Assembly: GCF_006335145.1 (NCBI RefSeq)
Contig: NZ_VDMN01000006.1
Location: forward strand, 248,001 to 312,000
Direction of reading: 5' to 3'
DNA: 64,000 nt
DNA from: Aliirhizobium smilacinae
GTDB lineage: Bacteria; Pseudomonadota; Alphaproteobacteria; Rhizobiales; Rhizobiaceae
The notes under the pieces are model-generated. The model made no database searches, was not told where the DNA came from, and was given only the letters and a program-made list of their open reading frames with translations. Below, piece by piece: positions 41,978 to 51,017 of the stretch (position 1 is the first letter of the stretch; each line of letters begins with the position of its first letter). The position numbers were made by a program, and so were the translations under genes.

Positions 41978-42574
41978 TCAGAGATAGGGCGGGGTGACGG
42001 CGCTGACGACTTCACAGCGTTCGGTGCCGACATTGCGGTAACGATGCGGCAGGCGGCTGTTGAAGAGGTAGGCGTCGCCACGCTTGAGGATGCGCGTCTG
42101 GCTGCCGACGGTGACTTCCAGCTCGCCGGCGACGACAACACCGCCTTCTTCCGCCTCATGAGCCAGCATGGTTTCGCCGGTATCGGCACCGGGTTCGTAG
42201 AATTCGTGAAAGATCTGGACGCTGTGGGATTTCGCATCGCCGACCTGAAGCAGCGTCAGTGGGCCTTTCGACAGCGGCGTCAGCTCGTCGGCACGGTAGA
42301 AGATCTGGTCTACGGGTGGCAGCGTCAGGGCGAAGAAGTCGGTCAGCGGATAGTTGATCGCCTCAAGGATCTTTTTCAGCGATGCGACCGAAGGGCTGAC
42401 CTTGTTCTTTTCGATGAGGGAGACGAGCGAATGGGTGACGCCAGCCTTCATCGCCAGCGCGCGTTGCGACAGGCCGTGGCTTAGCCGCACGAGGCGCAGC
42501 CGGTCGCCGACATCGAACTCGCCTTCGGCATCGTTCTGAATGGCGGTTTCCCCCGCATTATCGGTGGCGTGCAT
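41978..42574 (-). CDS. HTH-cupin transcriptional regulator
   Basis: 198 residues from ATG 42574 (GGGAAG upstream). The N-terminal XRE HTH is about 22-75: VRLSHGLSQRALAMKAGVTH and SLVSLIEKNKVSPSVASL. The C-terminal cupin (about 110-195) has the EEGGVVVAGELEVTVG and FNSRLPHRYRN signatures of a PuuR-like regulator. It probably senses an amine- or acid-derived metabolite. It lies between gcdH and the semialdehyde dehydrogenase on the same strand and may control both. Confidence 0.9.
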   Translation of the reverse strand: MHATDNAGETAIQNDAEGEFDVGDRLRLVRLSHGLSQRALAMKAGVTHSLVSLIEKNKVSPSVASLKKILEAINYPLTDFFALTLPPVDQIFYRADELTPLSKGPLTLLQVGDAKSHSVQIFHEFYEPGADTGETMLAHEAEEGGVVVAGELEVTVGSQTRILKRGDAYLFNSRLPHRYRNVGTERCEVVSAVTPPYL

Positions 42575-42752
42575 GCTTCCCGAAGACTTTCCTGTGCGTG
42601 GCCAATGGCTCGTGCCGAGCTGCACCGCACTGATACACCTGCGACAGGGTTTTGGCCAATGACGAATAGCGGCGCGGGATGTGAGGGATGGGAGGGGCTT
42701 TGCGATAACGGATGCCTCCCCTGGTGCGGAGGAGAGGCATCCTTGTTGCCGA

Positions 42753-43928
42753 TCAGAAAAATGCCTGAATGCCTGTCTGCGCCCGGCCGAGGATGAGTGC
42801 GTGGACGTCGTGGGTGCCTTCGTAGGTGTTGACCGTTTCGAGATTCTGCGAGTGGCGCATGACGTGGTATTCGACCTGGATGCCGTTGCCGCCGTGCATA
42901 TCGCGCGCCTGGCGGGCGATATCGAGCGCCTTGCCGCAGTTGTTGCGCTTGACGATGGAGATCATTTCCGGCGCCATACGGTGCTGGTCCATCAACTGGC
43001 CGACGCGCAGTGAAGCCTGCAGGCCGAGGGTGATTTCGGTCTGCATGTCGGCAAGCTTCTTCTGGTAGAGCTGCATGCCGGCGAGCGGTTTGCCGAACTG
43101 CTTTCTGTCGAGGCCGTATTGGCGGGCGCGGAACCAGCAGTCTTCGGCAGCACCCATGACGCCCCAGGAAATGCCATAGCGGGCGCGGTTGAGGCAACCG
43201 AATGGGCCTTTCAGGCCCGATACGTTGGGCAGAAGTGCATCTTCGGTCACTTCGACGCTGTCCATGACGATCTCGCCGGTAATCGAGGCGCGTAGCGAGA
43301 GCTTGCCGCCGATCTTTGGTGCCGAGAGACCCTTCATGCCCTTTTCCAGCACGAAACCGCGAATTTCGTTGTTATGGGCTTCGGACTTTGCCCAGACGAC
43401 GAAAACATCGGCGATCGGTGAGTTGGAGATCCACATTTTCGAGCCGCGCAGGCGATAGCCGCCTTCGATCTTCTCGGCGCGCGTCTTCATGCCGCCGGGA
43501 TCGGAGCCGGCATCCGGCTCGGTAAGGCCGAAACAGCCGATCAGTTCGCCGGAGACCAAGCCGGGCAGATACTTCTTCTTCTGCTCGTCGGAGCCATAGG
43601 CGAAGATCGGGTAGATGACCAGCGAGGACTGGACGCTCATCATCGAGCGATAGCCTGAATCGATCCGTTCGATCTCGCGGGCGACGAGGCCGTAGGCGAC
43701 GTAGGATGCGTTGGCGGCGCCATATTCTTCGGGCAGCGTCACGCCGAGAAGTCCCGTCTGACCCATCAGCTTGAACAGGCCCACATCGGTCTTTTCGTCG
43801 AGATAGGCTTCTTCAACCCGCGGCAGGAGTTCAGCCTTGGCAAAGGCTGCCGCCGCGTCGCGGATCATGCGCTCTTCTTCGGTCAGCTGATCTTCGATGA
43901 GGAAGGGATCGTTCCAGATAAAGGCCAA
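42753..43928 (-). CDS. gcdH: Glutaryl-CoA dehydrogenase
   Basis: 391 residues of acyl-CoA dehydrogenase fold. The FAD-binding helix segment is GCFGLTEPDAGSDPGGM, and the catalytic Glu is E370 in VNTYEGTHD. The N-terminal WNDPFLIEDQLTEEERMIRD is typical of GcdH. It converts glutaryl-CoA to crotonyl-CoA in lysine, tryptophan and glutarate degradation. It is divergent from a LysR regulator (GcdR-like, 214-base gap), a common rhizobial layout. Confidence 0.93.
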   Translation of the reverse strand: MAFIWNDPFLIEDQLTEEERMIRDAAAAFAKAELLPRVEEAYLDEKTDVGLFKLMGQTGLLGVTLPEEYGAANASYVAYGLVAREIERIDSGYRSMMSVQSSLVIYPIFAYGSDEQKKKYLPGLVSGELIGCFGLTEPDAGSDPGGMKTRAEKIEGGYRLRGSKMWISNSPIADVFVVWAKSEAHNNEIRGFVLEKGMKGLSAPKIGGKLSLRASITGEIVMDSVEVTEDALLPNVSGLKGPFGCLNRARYGISWGVMGAAEDCWFRARQYGLDRKQFGKPLAGMQLYQKKLADMQTEITLGLQASLRVGQLMDQHRMAPEMISIVKRNNCGKALDIARQARDMHGGNGIQVEYHVMRHSQNLETVNTYEGTHDVHALILGRAQTGIQAFF

Positions 43929-44006
43929 GGGGTTCTCCGGGGTTTTCGGCGGGAGAGATATCTCCGGCTGAGTTCGAGGTTAGCGATATGGTAGCCCGAC
44001 GCCTTT

Positions 44007-44033
44007 CATTCCTGTGCTTGTCACAGAAATGAG
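44007..44033. repeat. Solo copy of the CTGTGCTTGTCACAG repeat arm
   Basis: CATTCCTGTGCTTGTCACAG followed by AAATGAG, a 27-base relative of the arms at 32408-32522, in the gcdH/lysR promoter gap. Confidence 0.75.
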
Positions 44034-44142
44034 GGAGAACTTGAGGGCTCCGTCCGCCAATTTCTTGCCGGAGATTATCTCCGTGCGGTCGTTTGTCGCA
44101 AGGCCCGTTTACTCAAATGCCCATGACGGTTAGTAATAGGGC

Positions 44143-45075
44143 ATGAGAGAATTGTCGCGAAAACTTCTGCCGTCCACCTCTGCGCTTGCGGCCTTCGATT
44201 CCGTTGCGCGGCTTGGCAGTTTTTCGCTGGCTGCGGACGAGCTGTCGCTCACCCAGGGCGCCATAAGCAGGCAGGTTTCAGGGCTGGAAGAGCAGCTTGG
44301 AGTGCTGTTGTTCGACCGGACCAGCCGGGGTGTGATGTTGACCCCGGCGGGGGCGGATTTTGCAAAAGCAATCGCCGGGGCACTGTCACAGATCCGGTCC
44401 GCATCGCTGCATGCCATGACCAAACGGCATAGCGACCAGCTCAACCTCGCGATCCTGCCGACGTTTGGAACGCGCTGGCTGATGCCGCGCATTCCGGGTT
44501 TTGTCGCCCGGCACCCGGAGATCACGTTGAATTTCGCGACGCGCATCGGGGTATTCGATTTCGATCGCGATGGCATCGATATGGCGATCCATGTCGGGCC
44601 AAGGGGCGTGAATGGGCCTGAATGGCCGGGCGCGGAATGTACCTTTTTGATGGAGGAGATGGTGGCGCCGGTCTGCTCGCAGGATTTTCTCAGCAACCAT
44701 CCCGTCGGTCGGGCCGAGGATCTTCTGCGCCTGCCGCTGCTGCATATGGCGTCGCGGCCGGGTGGCTGGAAACACTGGTTCGAAAGTCTGAGGATTGGCG
44801 CCAGCGTCAGCGAGGGCATGCGTTTCGAACAGTTCGGCAGCGTGGCGCAGGCCTGCATTGCCGGGCTTGGTGTCGGGTTGATGCCGCTGTTCCTGATCGA
44901 TACGGAACTGGCAAGCGGGCAACTGGTGGAGGCGTTTCCGCATCAGGTGGTCAGTCCCAGCGCCTATTATGCGGTGGCGCCGCAAGCCAAGAGCGGCTTT
45001 CCGCCGGTTGTCGCCTTTCGGGCATGGCTGATGGAGGAAGTTGCACGCTATCGGCAGGAAATCGTGGCATGGTAG
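44143..45075 (+). CDS. LysR family regulator, probably of gcdH
   Basis: 310 residues. HTH about 18-66: FDSVARLGSFSLAADELSLT then GAISRQVSGLEEQLGVLLF. The substrate domain begins LNLAILPTFGTRWLMPR. It is related to GcvA-like LysR proteins. It is divergent from gcdH, so gcdH is the likely target; a coinducer such as glutarate is plausible but inferred. Confidence 0.9.
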   Translation: MRELSRKLLPSTSALAAFDSVARLGSFSLAADELSLTQGAISRQVSGLEEQLGVLLFDRTSRGVMLTPAGADFAKAIAGALSQIRSASLHAMTKRHSDQLNLAILPTFGTRWLMPRIPGFVARHPEITLNFATRIGVFDFDRDGIDMAIHVGPRGVNGPEWPGAECTFLMEEMVAPVCSQDFLSNHPVGRAEDLLRLPLLHMASRPGGWKHWFESLRIGASVSEGMRFEQFGSVAQACIAGLGVGLMPLFLIDTELASGQLVEAFPHQVVSPSAYYAVAPQAKSGFPPVVAFRAWLMEEVARYRQEIVAW

Positions 45076-45146
45076 CAACGGTCACGCTTTTCTCTATATG
45101 AAAGATTGCAGCAGACTCGACACAACGCAACCTTGCAGGTAGGTTT

Positions 45147-45162
45147 GATTAAACGATTAATC
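45147..45162. promoter_or_regulatory. LacI-type operator candidate
   Basis: GATTAA-ACGA-TTAATC, an inverted repeat centred on CG, 23 bases before the LacI start. CG-centred palindromes with A/T flanks are typical LacI-family operators. Confidence 0.6.
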
Positions 45163-45184
45163 ACCTTGGAACGCTGCAAAGACG

Positions 45185-46246
45185 ATGAGTGTCAGCCGGA
45201 CGCCAGCGACGATGACAGAGATTGCCGCAGCCCTTGGCGTGTCTTCGGCGACCGTGTCCAATGCGCTTTCCGGCAAGGGCAGGGTTTCGGCGGAACTTAC
45301 CGCGAAAATCCGGCAGGCGACCGTGGATCTCGGTTATGTGCCGAGCCAGGCGGCGCGGACCCTGAGGACGGGACGGACAGGCGTCATCGGCCTGGTGCTG
45401 CCCGATATCTCCAATCCCCTGTTCCCGCAGATCGCCCAGGCAATCGAACAGGCTGCTGCTGCTGCCGGTTACGGTGTGCTGATTGCCGACAGCCGTGGAG
45501 AGATTGCCCAGCAGACGGCGGCGATCGGGCGTCTGATCGAGCGGGGCGTCGACGGTATCATCATCGTTCCCCGCCGCGGATCGCGGGTCGGCGAGATCGG
45601 TACGCCCGTCGCGATCATCGACAGTCCGTCGACGCCCGGCAATACGGTGTCGTCGGATCATTGGGACGGCGGCGTGCAGATGGGGCGCCATCTCGCCGGG
45701 CTCGGCCATTGCAAGGTGCTGCTGATCGCCCAGAGCAGCGCATCAAACGTGCAGAACGACAGGATCGGCGGTCTGAAGGCTGGTCTCGGCAAAAATATCT
45801 GCCACGAGACGCTGTTGGTGGAAAACCTTGAGGCCATAAAGGGTGCCGGCTGCGCGCTCGGTTTAGCCGCGAAGGTGGCGGACGGGTTCACGGCTTTTGC
45901 CGCCGTTTATGATCTGCTGGCGTTGCGTGCGCTGACCGAATTGCAGCGCGACGGCACCGAGGTTCCGCGTCAGGCCAGTGTCAGCGGCTTCGACGATCTC
46001 GTCTGGTCGTCAGTCGTCACGCCGCCGATCACCACGTTGCGGCAGGATCTGGCCACTATTGCCGAACGTGCCGTCGAGGCGCTCAGCGATGCGATTACAG
46101 ACAGCGAGACACCCTTCGGCGGGCCGGCTGTTGCGAAGCAGAGTGTCGAAGGCGTGGCGATGACGCTTGTGGTTCGGCAGTCGACCGGACAGGCGATGGA
46201 GCCGGTTGTAGTCCCCGTTGCCGATACTCGGGAGGATAGTAGGTGA
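45185..46246 (+). CDS. LacI family regulator of the purine-salvage operon
   Basis: 353 residues. The HTH and hinge (about 9-58) are MTEIAAALGVSSATVSNALS and YVPSQAARTLRTGRTG. The periplasmic-binding-like domain runs from LVLPDISNPLFPQIAQAIEQ to the dimer region with SVSGFDDLVWSSVVTPPITT. The first gene of an operon with nucleoside hydrolase (84-base gap), adenine deaminase and phosphoribosyltransferase; the ligand is probably a nucleoside or purine. A possible operator sits at 45147-45162. Confidence 0.9.
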   Translation: MSVSRTPATMTEIAAALGVSSATVSNALSGKGRVSAELTAKIRQATVDLGYVPSQAARTLRTGRTGVIGLVLPDISNPLFPQIAQAIEQAAAAAGYGVLIADSRGEIAQQTAAIGRLIERGVDGIIIVPRRGSRVGEIGTPVAIIDSPSTPGNTVSSDHWDGGVQMGRHLAGLGHCKVLLIAQSSASNVQNDRIGGLKAGLGKNICHETLLVENLEAIKGAGCALGLAAKVADGFTAFAAVYDLLALRALTELQRDGTEVPRQASVSGFDDLVWSSVVTPPITTLRQDLATIAERAVEALSDAITDSETPFGGPAVAKQSVEGVAMTLVVRQSTGQAMEPVVVPVADTREDSR

Positions 46247-46330
46247 AAACCCTTATCTTCCGCCTTCGGCCATTTGTGTGTACGGGGGCACTAACAGACC
46301 ATCCGGTTGTATTTTTGGAGCGTGCTTGAC

Positions 46331-47254
46331 ATGGGTGTATGGATCGATACCGACATGGGGTTCGATGATCTGGCTGCCATCATGGTTGCGGCCCATGGCG
46401 GCCTTGCCATCGACGGGATCTCGCTGGTCTTCGGCAATGCGCCGCTCGATCAGGTGCGTCGTAATGCGGCCGGCGCTGCCGCTGCCTTCGTCTGGCCCTT
46501 TCCCATTCATGCGGGGCGCACAAGGCCGGTTCTTGGAAAGCTCGAGACCGCGGTTTCCATCCTCAGCGATGCCGGCATGCCGACTGCGGGCCAGTCATTG
46601 CCGGCCGGGCCCGATGCGTTTGCCGAGGATGCGTTCGCCGCACTTTGCGCATGGCTTGAACGGAGCGAGGGCGAGCGGCGAATTCTGGCGCTCGGGCCGC
46701 TCACCAACATTGCAGCCGTCGCGCTGGCGCGGCCTGATCTGGCGGCAAAAATTACGGATCTCACCTGGATGGGTGGCGGTCTGACGGCCGGCAATCACAC
46801 GGCATCCGCCGAGTTCAACGCCTTTGCCGATCCGGAGGCGGTGGCGATCGTGCTGGCTCACGCGATCCCGTTGCGCATGGTCGATCTCGATCTTTGCCGC
46901 AAGGTGCTGTGCGCGCCACAGGACGTCGATCCCGTACGTGCCGCCGGTGGCCGCAATGCGACGCTTTTGGCGGATCTGCTTGCCGGGTTCGTGGCGATCG
47001 CGACCAGCCGCGGGCGCAAGGCGATGTCGCTTTACGACGCCGTTGCGGCTGTCGCCTTCGTTCAACCGGATCTGGTGACCTGGACCCAGGCCCGGATCGA
47101 TATGGAGCTGGCCGGTACCGTCACCAGGGGGCGGACCGTGGTCGAGACGCGGGCCGGGCGCGGGGAGTTCAATGCCAGCTTTGCCGCCGAGATCGATGCG
47201 GAGCGGGCCAAGGATATCATTCTCAGTGCTTTGAAGGCGGAGGCCAGCTGGTGA
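46331..47254 (+). CDS. Nucleoside hydrolase
   Basis: 307 residues. The calcium/ribose-binding motif DTDMGFDD is at residues 6-13 and defines the nucleoside hydrolase family; GPLTNIAAVALARPDLA and TWMGGGL are also typical. It splits a ribonucleoside to base and ribose. The DNA overlaps the start of the adenine deaminase gene by GTGA. In this context adenosine or another purine nucleoside is the likely substrate. Confidence 0.92.
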   Translation: MGVWIDTDMGFDDLAAIMVAAHGGLAIDGISLVFGNAPLDQVRRNAAGAAAAFVWPFPIHAGRTRPVLGKLETAVSILSDAGMPTAGQSLPAGPDAFAEDAFAALCAWLERSEGERRILALGPLTNIAAVALARPDLAAKITDLTWMGGGLTAGNHTASAEFNAFADPEAVAIVLAHAIPLRMVDLDLCRKVLCAPQDVDPVRAAGGRNATLLADLLAGFVAIATSRGRKAMSLYDAVAAVAFVQPDLVTWTQARIDMELAGTVTRGRTVVETRAGRGEFNASFAAEIDAERAKDIILSALKAEASW

Positions 47255-49038
47255 AGAACATTCTCTCGACCGTTGCCGAGTTTACCGAACCGTCATTTCG
47301 CGACCGTGCCGTGATGGTGGCTCGGGGCGATGCGCCCTTCGACATCCTGATTGCCGGCGGCACGCTGGTGGATGTGGTGACAGGCGAATTGAGGCCTGCC
47401 GATATCGGCATCGTCGGGCCGATGATCGTCAGCGTTCATGAGCGTGGAGCGCGCGCAGATGCGGCGCAGGTGATCGATGCTACCGGCACGTTCGTTTCGC
47501 CGGGCCTGATCGACACGCATATGCATATCGAAAGCTCGATGGTGACGCCGGCGACCTATGCCGAGACCGTGGTGCCGCGCGGGGTGACCACCGTCGTCTG
47601 GGATCCGCATGAATTCGGCAATGTCTGCGGCGTCGATGGCGTCGCATGGTCGGTGGAGGCCGTCCGCTCGCTGCCGCTCAGGGCGCTGGTCATGGCGCCG
47701 TCCTGCGTGCCATCGGCGCCCGGTTACGAAGCGGCCGGCGCGGATTTCGATGCCGATACGATTGAAGAAATGCTGTTGTGGCCGAAGATCGCCGGCCTTG
47801 CGGAAGTGATGAACATGCGCGGCGTGATCGACCGCGAGCCGCGCATGCGTGGCATCGTGCAGGCGGCGCTCGTGTCCGAAAAGCTGGTCAACGGCCATGG
47901 CCGCGGACTGGCCGGTGGCGATCTTGCAGCCTTCATGGCGGCGGGCATCACGTCCGACCACGAACTGACTTCTGCCGAGGATCTGATGCAGAAACTGCGC
48001 GCCGGTCTGACGATCGAGATGCGCGGCTCGCACGACCACCTTCTGCCGGAATTCGTCGAGGCGCTGAATACGCTCGGGCACCTGCCGCAGACGGTGACGA
48101 TCTGCACCGATGACGTGTTTCCCGACGATCTCGTCAATGGCGGCGGGCTCGATGACGTGGTGCGGCGGCTGGTGCGCTATGGACTGAAGCCGGAATGGGC
48201 GCTGCAGGCGGCGACGCTGAACGGATCAGTCAGGATCGGTCGTGCCGATCTCGGGTTGATCGCGGCCGGCCGGCGTGCGGACATCGTGCTCTTCGAAGAC
48301 CTTAAGGATTTTCGCACACGCGCGGTCGTCGCCAGCGGGCACATCGTTTCCCGCAAGGGCAAGATGGCGAGCGATGTGTGCCGGATAAATCCCAATCCGC
48401 TGCGCCGCTCGGTCAAGCTGCAGGCGTTGCAGGAGGATGATTTCAGACTTCGCTCTCAAGGCACCCAGGTGAGGATCGCGACCATTGACCGGCCGCGATT
48501 CACGAGCTGGGGGCAGGCGGATGCGGCTGTCGAAAACGGATTTGTGGTACCCCCGCAGGACACGGTGTTGATCGCCGTGACTCATCGCCACGGACGTGTC
48601 GACAGCCGCACCCGCTTGGGTTTCCTCACCGGATGGGGCCAATGGAAGGGCGCCTTCGCCACCACGGTGGCACATGACAGCCACAACCTCACGGTTTTCG
48701 GCTCCGATCCGCGCGACATGACAGCGGCCGCCAATGCGGTAATTGCGTCGGGCGGCGGCATGGCCGTGGCGATCGACGGCAAGGTGGTGAGCCTGTTGCC
48801 GCTGCCGCTGGCCGGTCTTGTTTCCGAGGAGCCGGTCGAGGTGGTGGCCGAGCAGTTCCGGGCAATCCGGGCAGCGATGGACAAGGTCGTCGATTGGCAA
48901 CCGCCCTATCTGGTGTTTAAGGCCTGTTTCGGTGCAACGCTTGCCTGCAATGCCGGGCCGCACCAGACCGACCGGGGCATTGCAGATGTGACCACCGGCA
49001 CGCTATTGGAGACGCCGATCCTCGAAATACTCCAATAG
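47251..49038 (+). CDS. ade: Adenine deaminase
   Basis: 595 residues, GTG start at 47251 with GGAGG 7 bases upstream and an overlap with the previous stop. It is a metal-dependent amidohydrolase: ligands in GLIDTHMHIESSMV (H-x-H), the HEFGNVCG block and later Asp in TDDVFPDDL. It converts adenine to hypoxanthine and ammonia. The C-terminal 150 residues with TRLGFLTGWGQWKGAFATTV are normal for the Ade family. It follows nucleoside hydrolase in the salvage order. Confidence 0.93.
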   Translation: MKNILSTVAEFTEPSFRDRAVMVARGDAPFDILIAGGTLVDVVTGELRPADIGIVGPMIVSVHERGARADAAQVIDATGTFVSPGLIDTHMHIESSMVTPATYAETVVPRGVTTVVWDPHEFGNVCGVDGVAWSVEAVRSLPLRALVMAPSCVPSAPGYEAAGADFDADTIEEMLLWPKIAGLAEVMNMRGVIDREPRMRGIVQAALVSEKLVNGHGRGLAGGDLAAFMAAGITSDHELTSAEDLMQKLRAGLTIEMRGSHDHLLPEFVEALNTLGHLPQTVTICTDDVFPDDLVNGGGLDDVVRRLVRYGLKPEWALQAATLNGSVRIGRADLGLIAAGRRADIVLFEDLKDFRTRAVVASGHIVSRKGKMASDVCRINPNPLRRSVKLQALQEDDFRLRSQGTQVRIATIDRPRFTSWGQADAAVENGFVVPPQDTVLIAVTHRHGRVDSRTRLGFLTGWGQWKGAFATTVAHDSHNLTVFGSDPRDMTAAANAVIASGGGMAVAIDGKVVSLLPLPLAGLVSEEPVEVVAEQFRAIRAAMDKVVDWQPPYLVFKACFGATLACNAGPHQTDRGIADVTTGTLLETPILEILQ

Positions 49039-49050
49039 GACAAGCGATAG

Positions 49051-49740
49051 ATGGAAGAAGCGATGCAGCCGCACGAGTTCTGGCAGGCGATCCACGCGCC
49101 GGGAAGCTTCGCTGAAGAAGGACCGTTTTCGGGCTTCTTTCCTGCCAGACTGGAGCGTGGCGAGCAGATCAGGCTGCCAATCCGGTCGCTGTCCGACGGC
49201 AACCATGCGCTGGCATCGTTGATCATCAACCAGGCGAGTTTCGACGTGCAGGATGCGCTGGCCGCCGATCTGGCGCCGAAGATCGCAGCCTTGCGTCCAG
49301 AGGTAATCGTCGGCCTGCCGACACTGGGCTTGACGCTTGCGGCCGCAGTGGCGCGGATGCTGGGCTTTGCCCGTTACGTGCCGCTCGGGACGTCGAAGAA
49401 ATTCTGGTACGACGAGGAGCTTTCCGTGCCGCTTTCGTCGATCACTACGCCCGAACAGGAGAAGCGGCTTTATGTCGATCCGCGGATGATGCCGCTGATA
49501 AAGGGCAAGCGGGTGGCGCTGATTGACGACGTGATCTCGTCCGGCACCTCGATCATTTCCGGCCTGACATTGATGACCTCGCTCGGCATCGAGCCTGTGG
49601 TGATTGGTGCGGCGATGCTGCAATCGGATCGCTGGGAGACGAAGCTCGACGATTATGGCTCGCAGTGGCGGGGCCGCGTGGTTTCCTGCTTTCGTACGCC
49701 GATATTGAGCAAAGCGGGTGACGCGACGTGGTCGGTATGA
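49051..49740 (+). CDS. Phosphoribosyltransferase, purine salvage type
   Basis: 229 residues with the PRPP motif VALIDDVISSGTSI (about 152-165) and an N-terminal unit that includes FFPARLERGEQIRLPIRS. The gene follows adenine deaminase by 12 bases, so hypoxanthine (giving IMP) is a likely acceptor, although xanthine or guanine cannot be excluded. Not a typical HPRT by length. An ATG at 49063 is an alternative start. Confidence 0.85.
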   Translation: MEEAMQPHEFWQAIHAPGSFAEEGPFSGFFPARLERGEQIRLPIRSLSDGNHALASLIINQASFDVQDALAADLAPKIAALRPEVIVGLPTLGLTLAAAVARMLGFARYVPLGTSKKFWYDEELSVPLSSITTPEQEKRLYVDPRMMPLIKGKRVALIDDVISSGTSIISGLTLMTSLGIEPVVIGAAMLQSDRWETKLDDYGSQWRGRVVSCFRTPILSKAGDATWSV

Positions 49741-49770
49741 CGACTATTCGACCGGATCGCTAATGATAAA

Positions 49771-49806
49771 AGTTCTTTCACGCGAAAGACTTCGCGTGAA
49801 AGAACT
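49771..49806. other. 16-bp perfect inverted repeat after the purine operon
   Basis: AGTTCTTTCACGCGAA, loop AGAC, then the exact complement. It lies 30 bases after the phosphoribosyltransferase stop and about 110 before the dipeptidase. T-runs are absent on the plus side; on the reverse strand TTTTATC follows. It may be a terminator or an operator. Confidence 0.65.
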
Positions 49807-49918
49807 CTTGTTCGCCCAAGGCGACGCAGCTTCATTTTCGGCTTGCGGACATGGGATTGGTGACTAGGATCGTCGCCACCCACCCCAAGACCCAAGCGGA
49901 ATTATCAGGAAGAATTTG

Positions 49919-50968
49919 ATGGAACTGGTGTTCGACGGCCATAACGATGTGTTGTTGCGGCTCTGGCGGAACATGAAGGCGGGGGGCGATCCCGTTGCGG
50001 AATTCACGAACGGCACGGCGGAAGGCCATATCGATGCGCCAAGGGCGCGGGCCGGCGGACTGGCCGGTGGTCTGTGCGCCATCTACATCCCTTCCGGCGA
50101 TCTCGTGCTGAAAGATCCCGAGCCGGACGGAAGTTATGTGACGCCGCTCGCAGCCCCGCTCGACTATGCTCCGTCGCTGGATATCGGGCTGGAAAAGGCC
50201 GCGATCGCATTGCGGCTCGATCGCGCCGGTGCCTGGAAACTGTGCCGGACGACGGCAGATATTCGCCAGGCGATGAACGATGACGTCTTCGCGGCGGTCC
50301 TCCATATGGAAGGCTGCGAGCCGATCGATGGCGATCTCGACAATCTCGACGTGTTTTACGCGGCCGGCCTGCGGTCGCTCGGGCCGGTGTGGAGCCGCCA
50401 CAACATATTCGGCCATGGTGTGCCATTTGCCTTTCCGATGACGACCGATACCGGGCCGGGGCTGACCGATCTCGGTTTCGAACTGGTCAAGGCCTGCAAC
50501 AGGCTCGGCATCCTGATCGATCTGTCGCATATTACCGAAAAGGGTTTTTGGGACGTGGCCAAAACCTCCGACCAGCCGCTGATCGCCAGCCACTCCAATG
50601 CGCATGCGCTGACGCCGGTGGCGCGTAACCTCACCGACAAACAGATGGATGCGATCAAGGACAGTGGCGGGCTCGTGGGCCTGAACTATGCCGTTACCAT
50701 GCTGCGCGATGACGGGCTGGATATTGCCGCGACGCCGCTTTCCGACATGGTTCGTCATGTGGACTACATGGTGGAGCGGATGGGGATCGATCACGTGGCG
50801 CTCGGATCGGACTTTGACGGCTGCACCGTGCCTGTCGAAATCCGCGATTCAGCGGGTAACCAAAATCTGGTTGCAGCTTTAAAAACAGCGGGATACGCTG
50901 GTGAGGATTTGGCCAAGCTGACCCGAGAGAACTGGTTGAGAGTTCTTAAGCAAGCCTGGCACGAATAA
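49919..50968 (+). CDS. Membrane-dipeptidase-type peptidase (M19)
   Basis: 349 residues. Zinc ligands are visible in FDGHNDVLLRLW (HxD), HMEGCEPI, ASHSNAHAL and ALGSDFDGC, the usual M19 pattern. These enzymes hydrolyse dipeptides, often with a D-residue, or cilastatin-sensitive substrates. No signal peptide is seen, so it is cytoplasmic. It precedes the two peptide ABC importer sets, which suggests import followed by cleavage. ATG 49919 has AGGAAG upstream. Confidence 0.9.
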   Translation: MELVFDGHNDVLLRLWRNMKAGGDPVAEFTNGTAEGHIDAPRARAGGLAGGLCAIYIPSGDLVLKDPEPDGSYVTPLAAPLDYAPSLDIGLEKAAIALRLDRAGAWKLCRTTADIRQAMNDDVFAAVLHMEGCEPIDGDLDNLDVFYAAGLRSLGPVWSRHNIFGHGVPFAFPMTTDTGPGLTDLGFELVKACNRLGILIDLSHITEKGFWDVAKTSDQPLIASHSNAHALTPVARNLTDKQMDAIKDSGGLVGLNYAVTMLRDDGLDIAATPLSDMVRHVDYMVERMGIDHVALGSDFDGCTVPVEIRDSAGNQNLVAALKTAGYAGEDLAKLTRENWLRVLKQAWHE

Positions 50969-51017
50969 CGGCTTAAAACCGGCCGAACATGAGCAAATGA
51001 AAACAGGGGAACTGATC

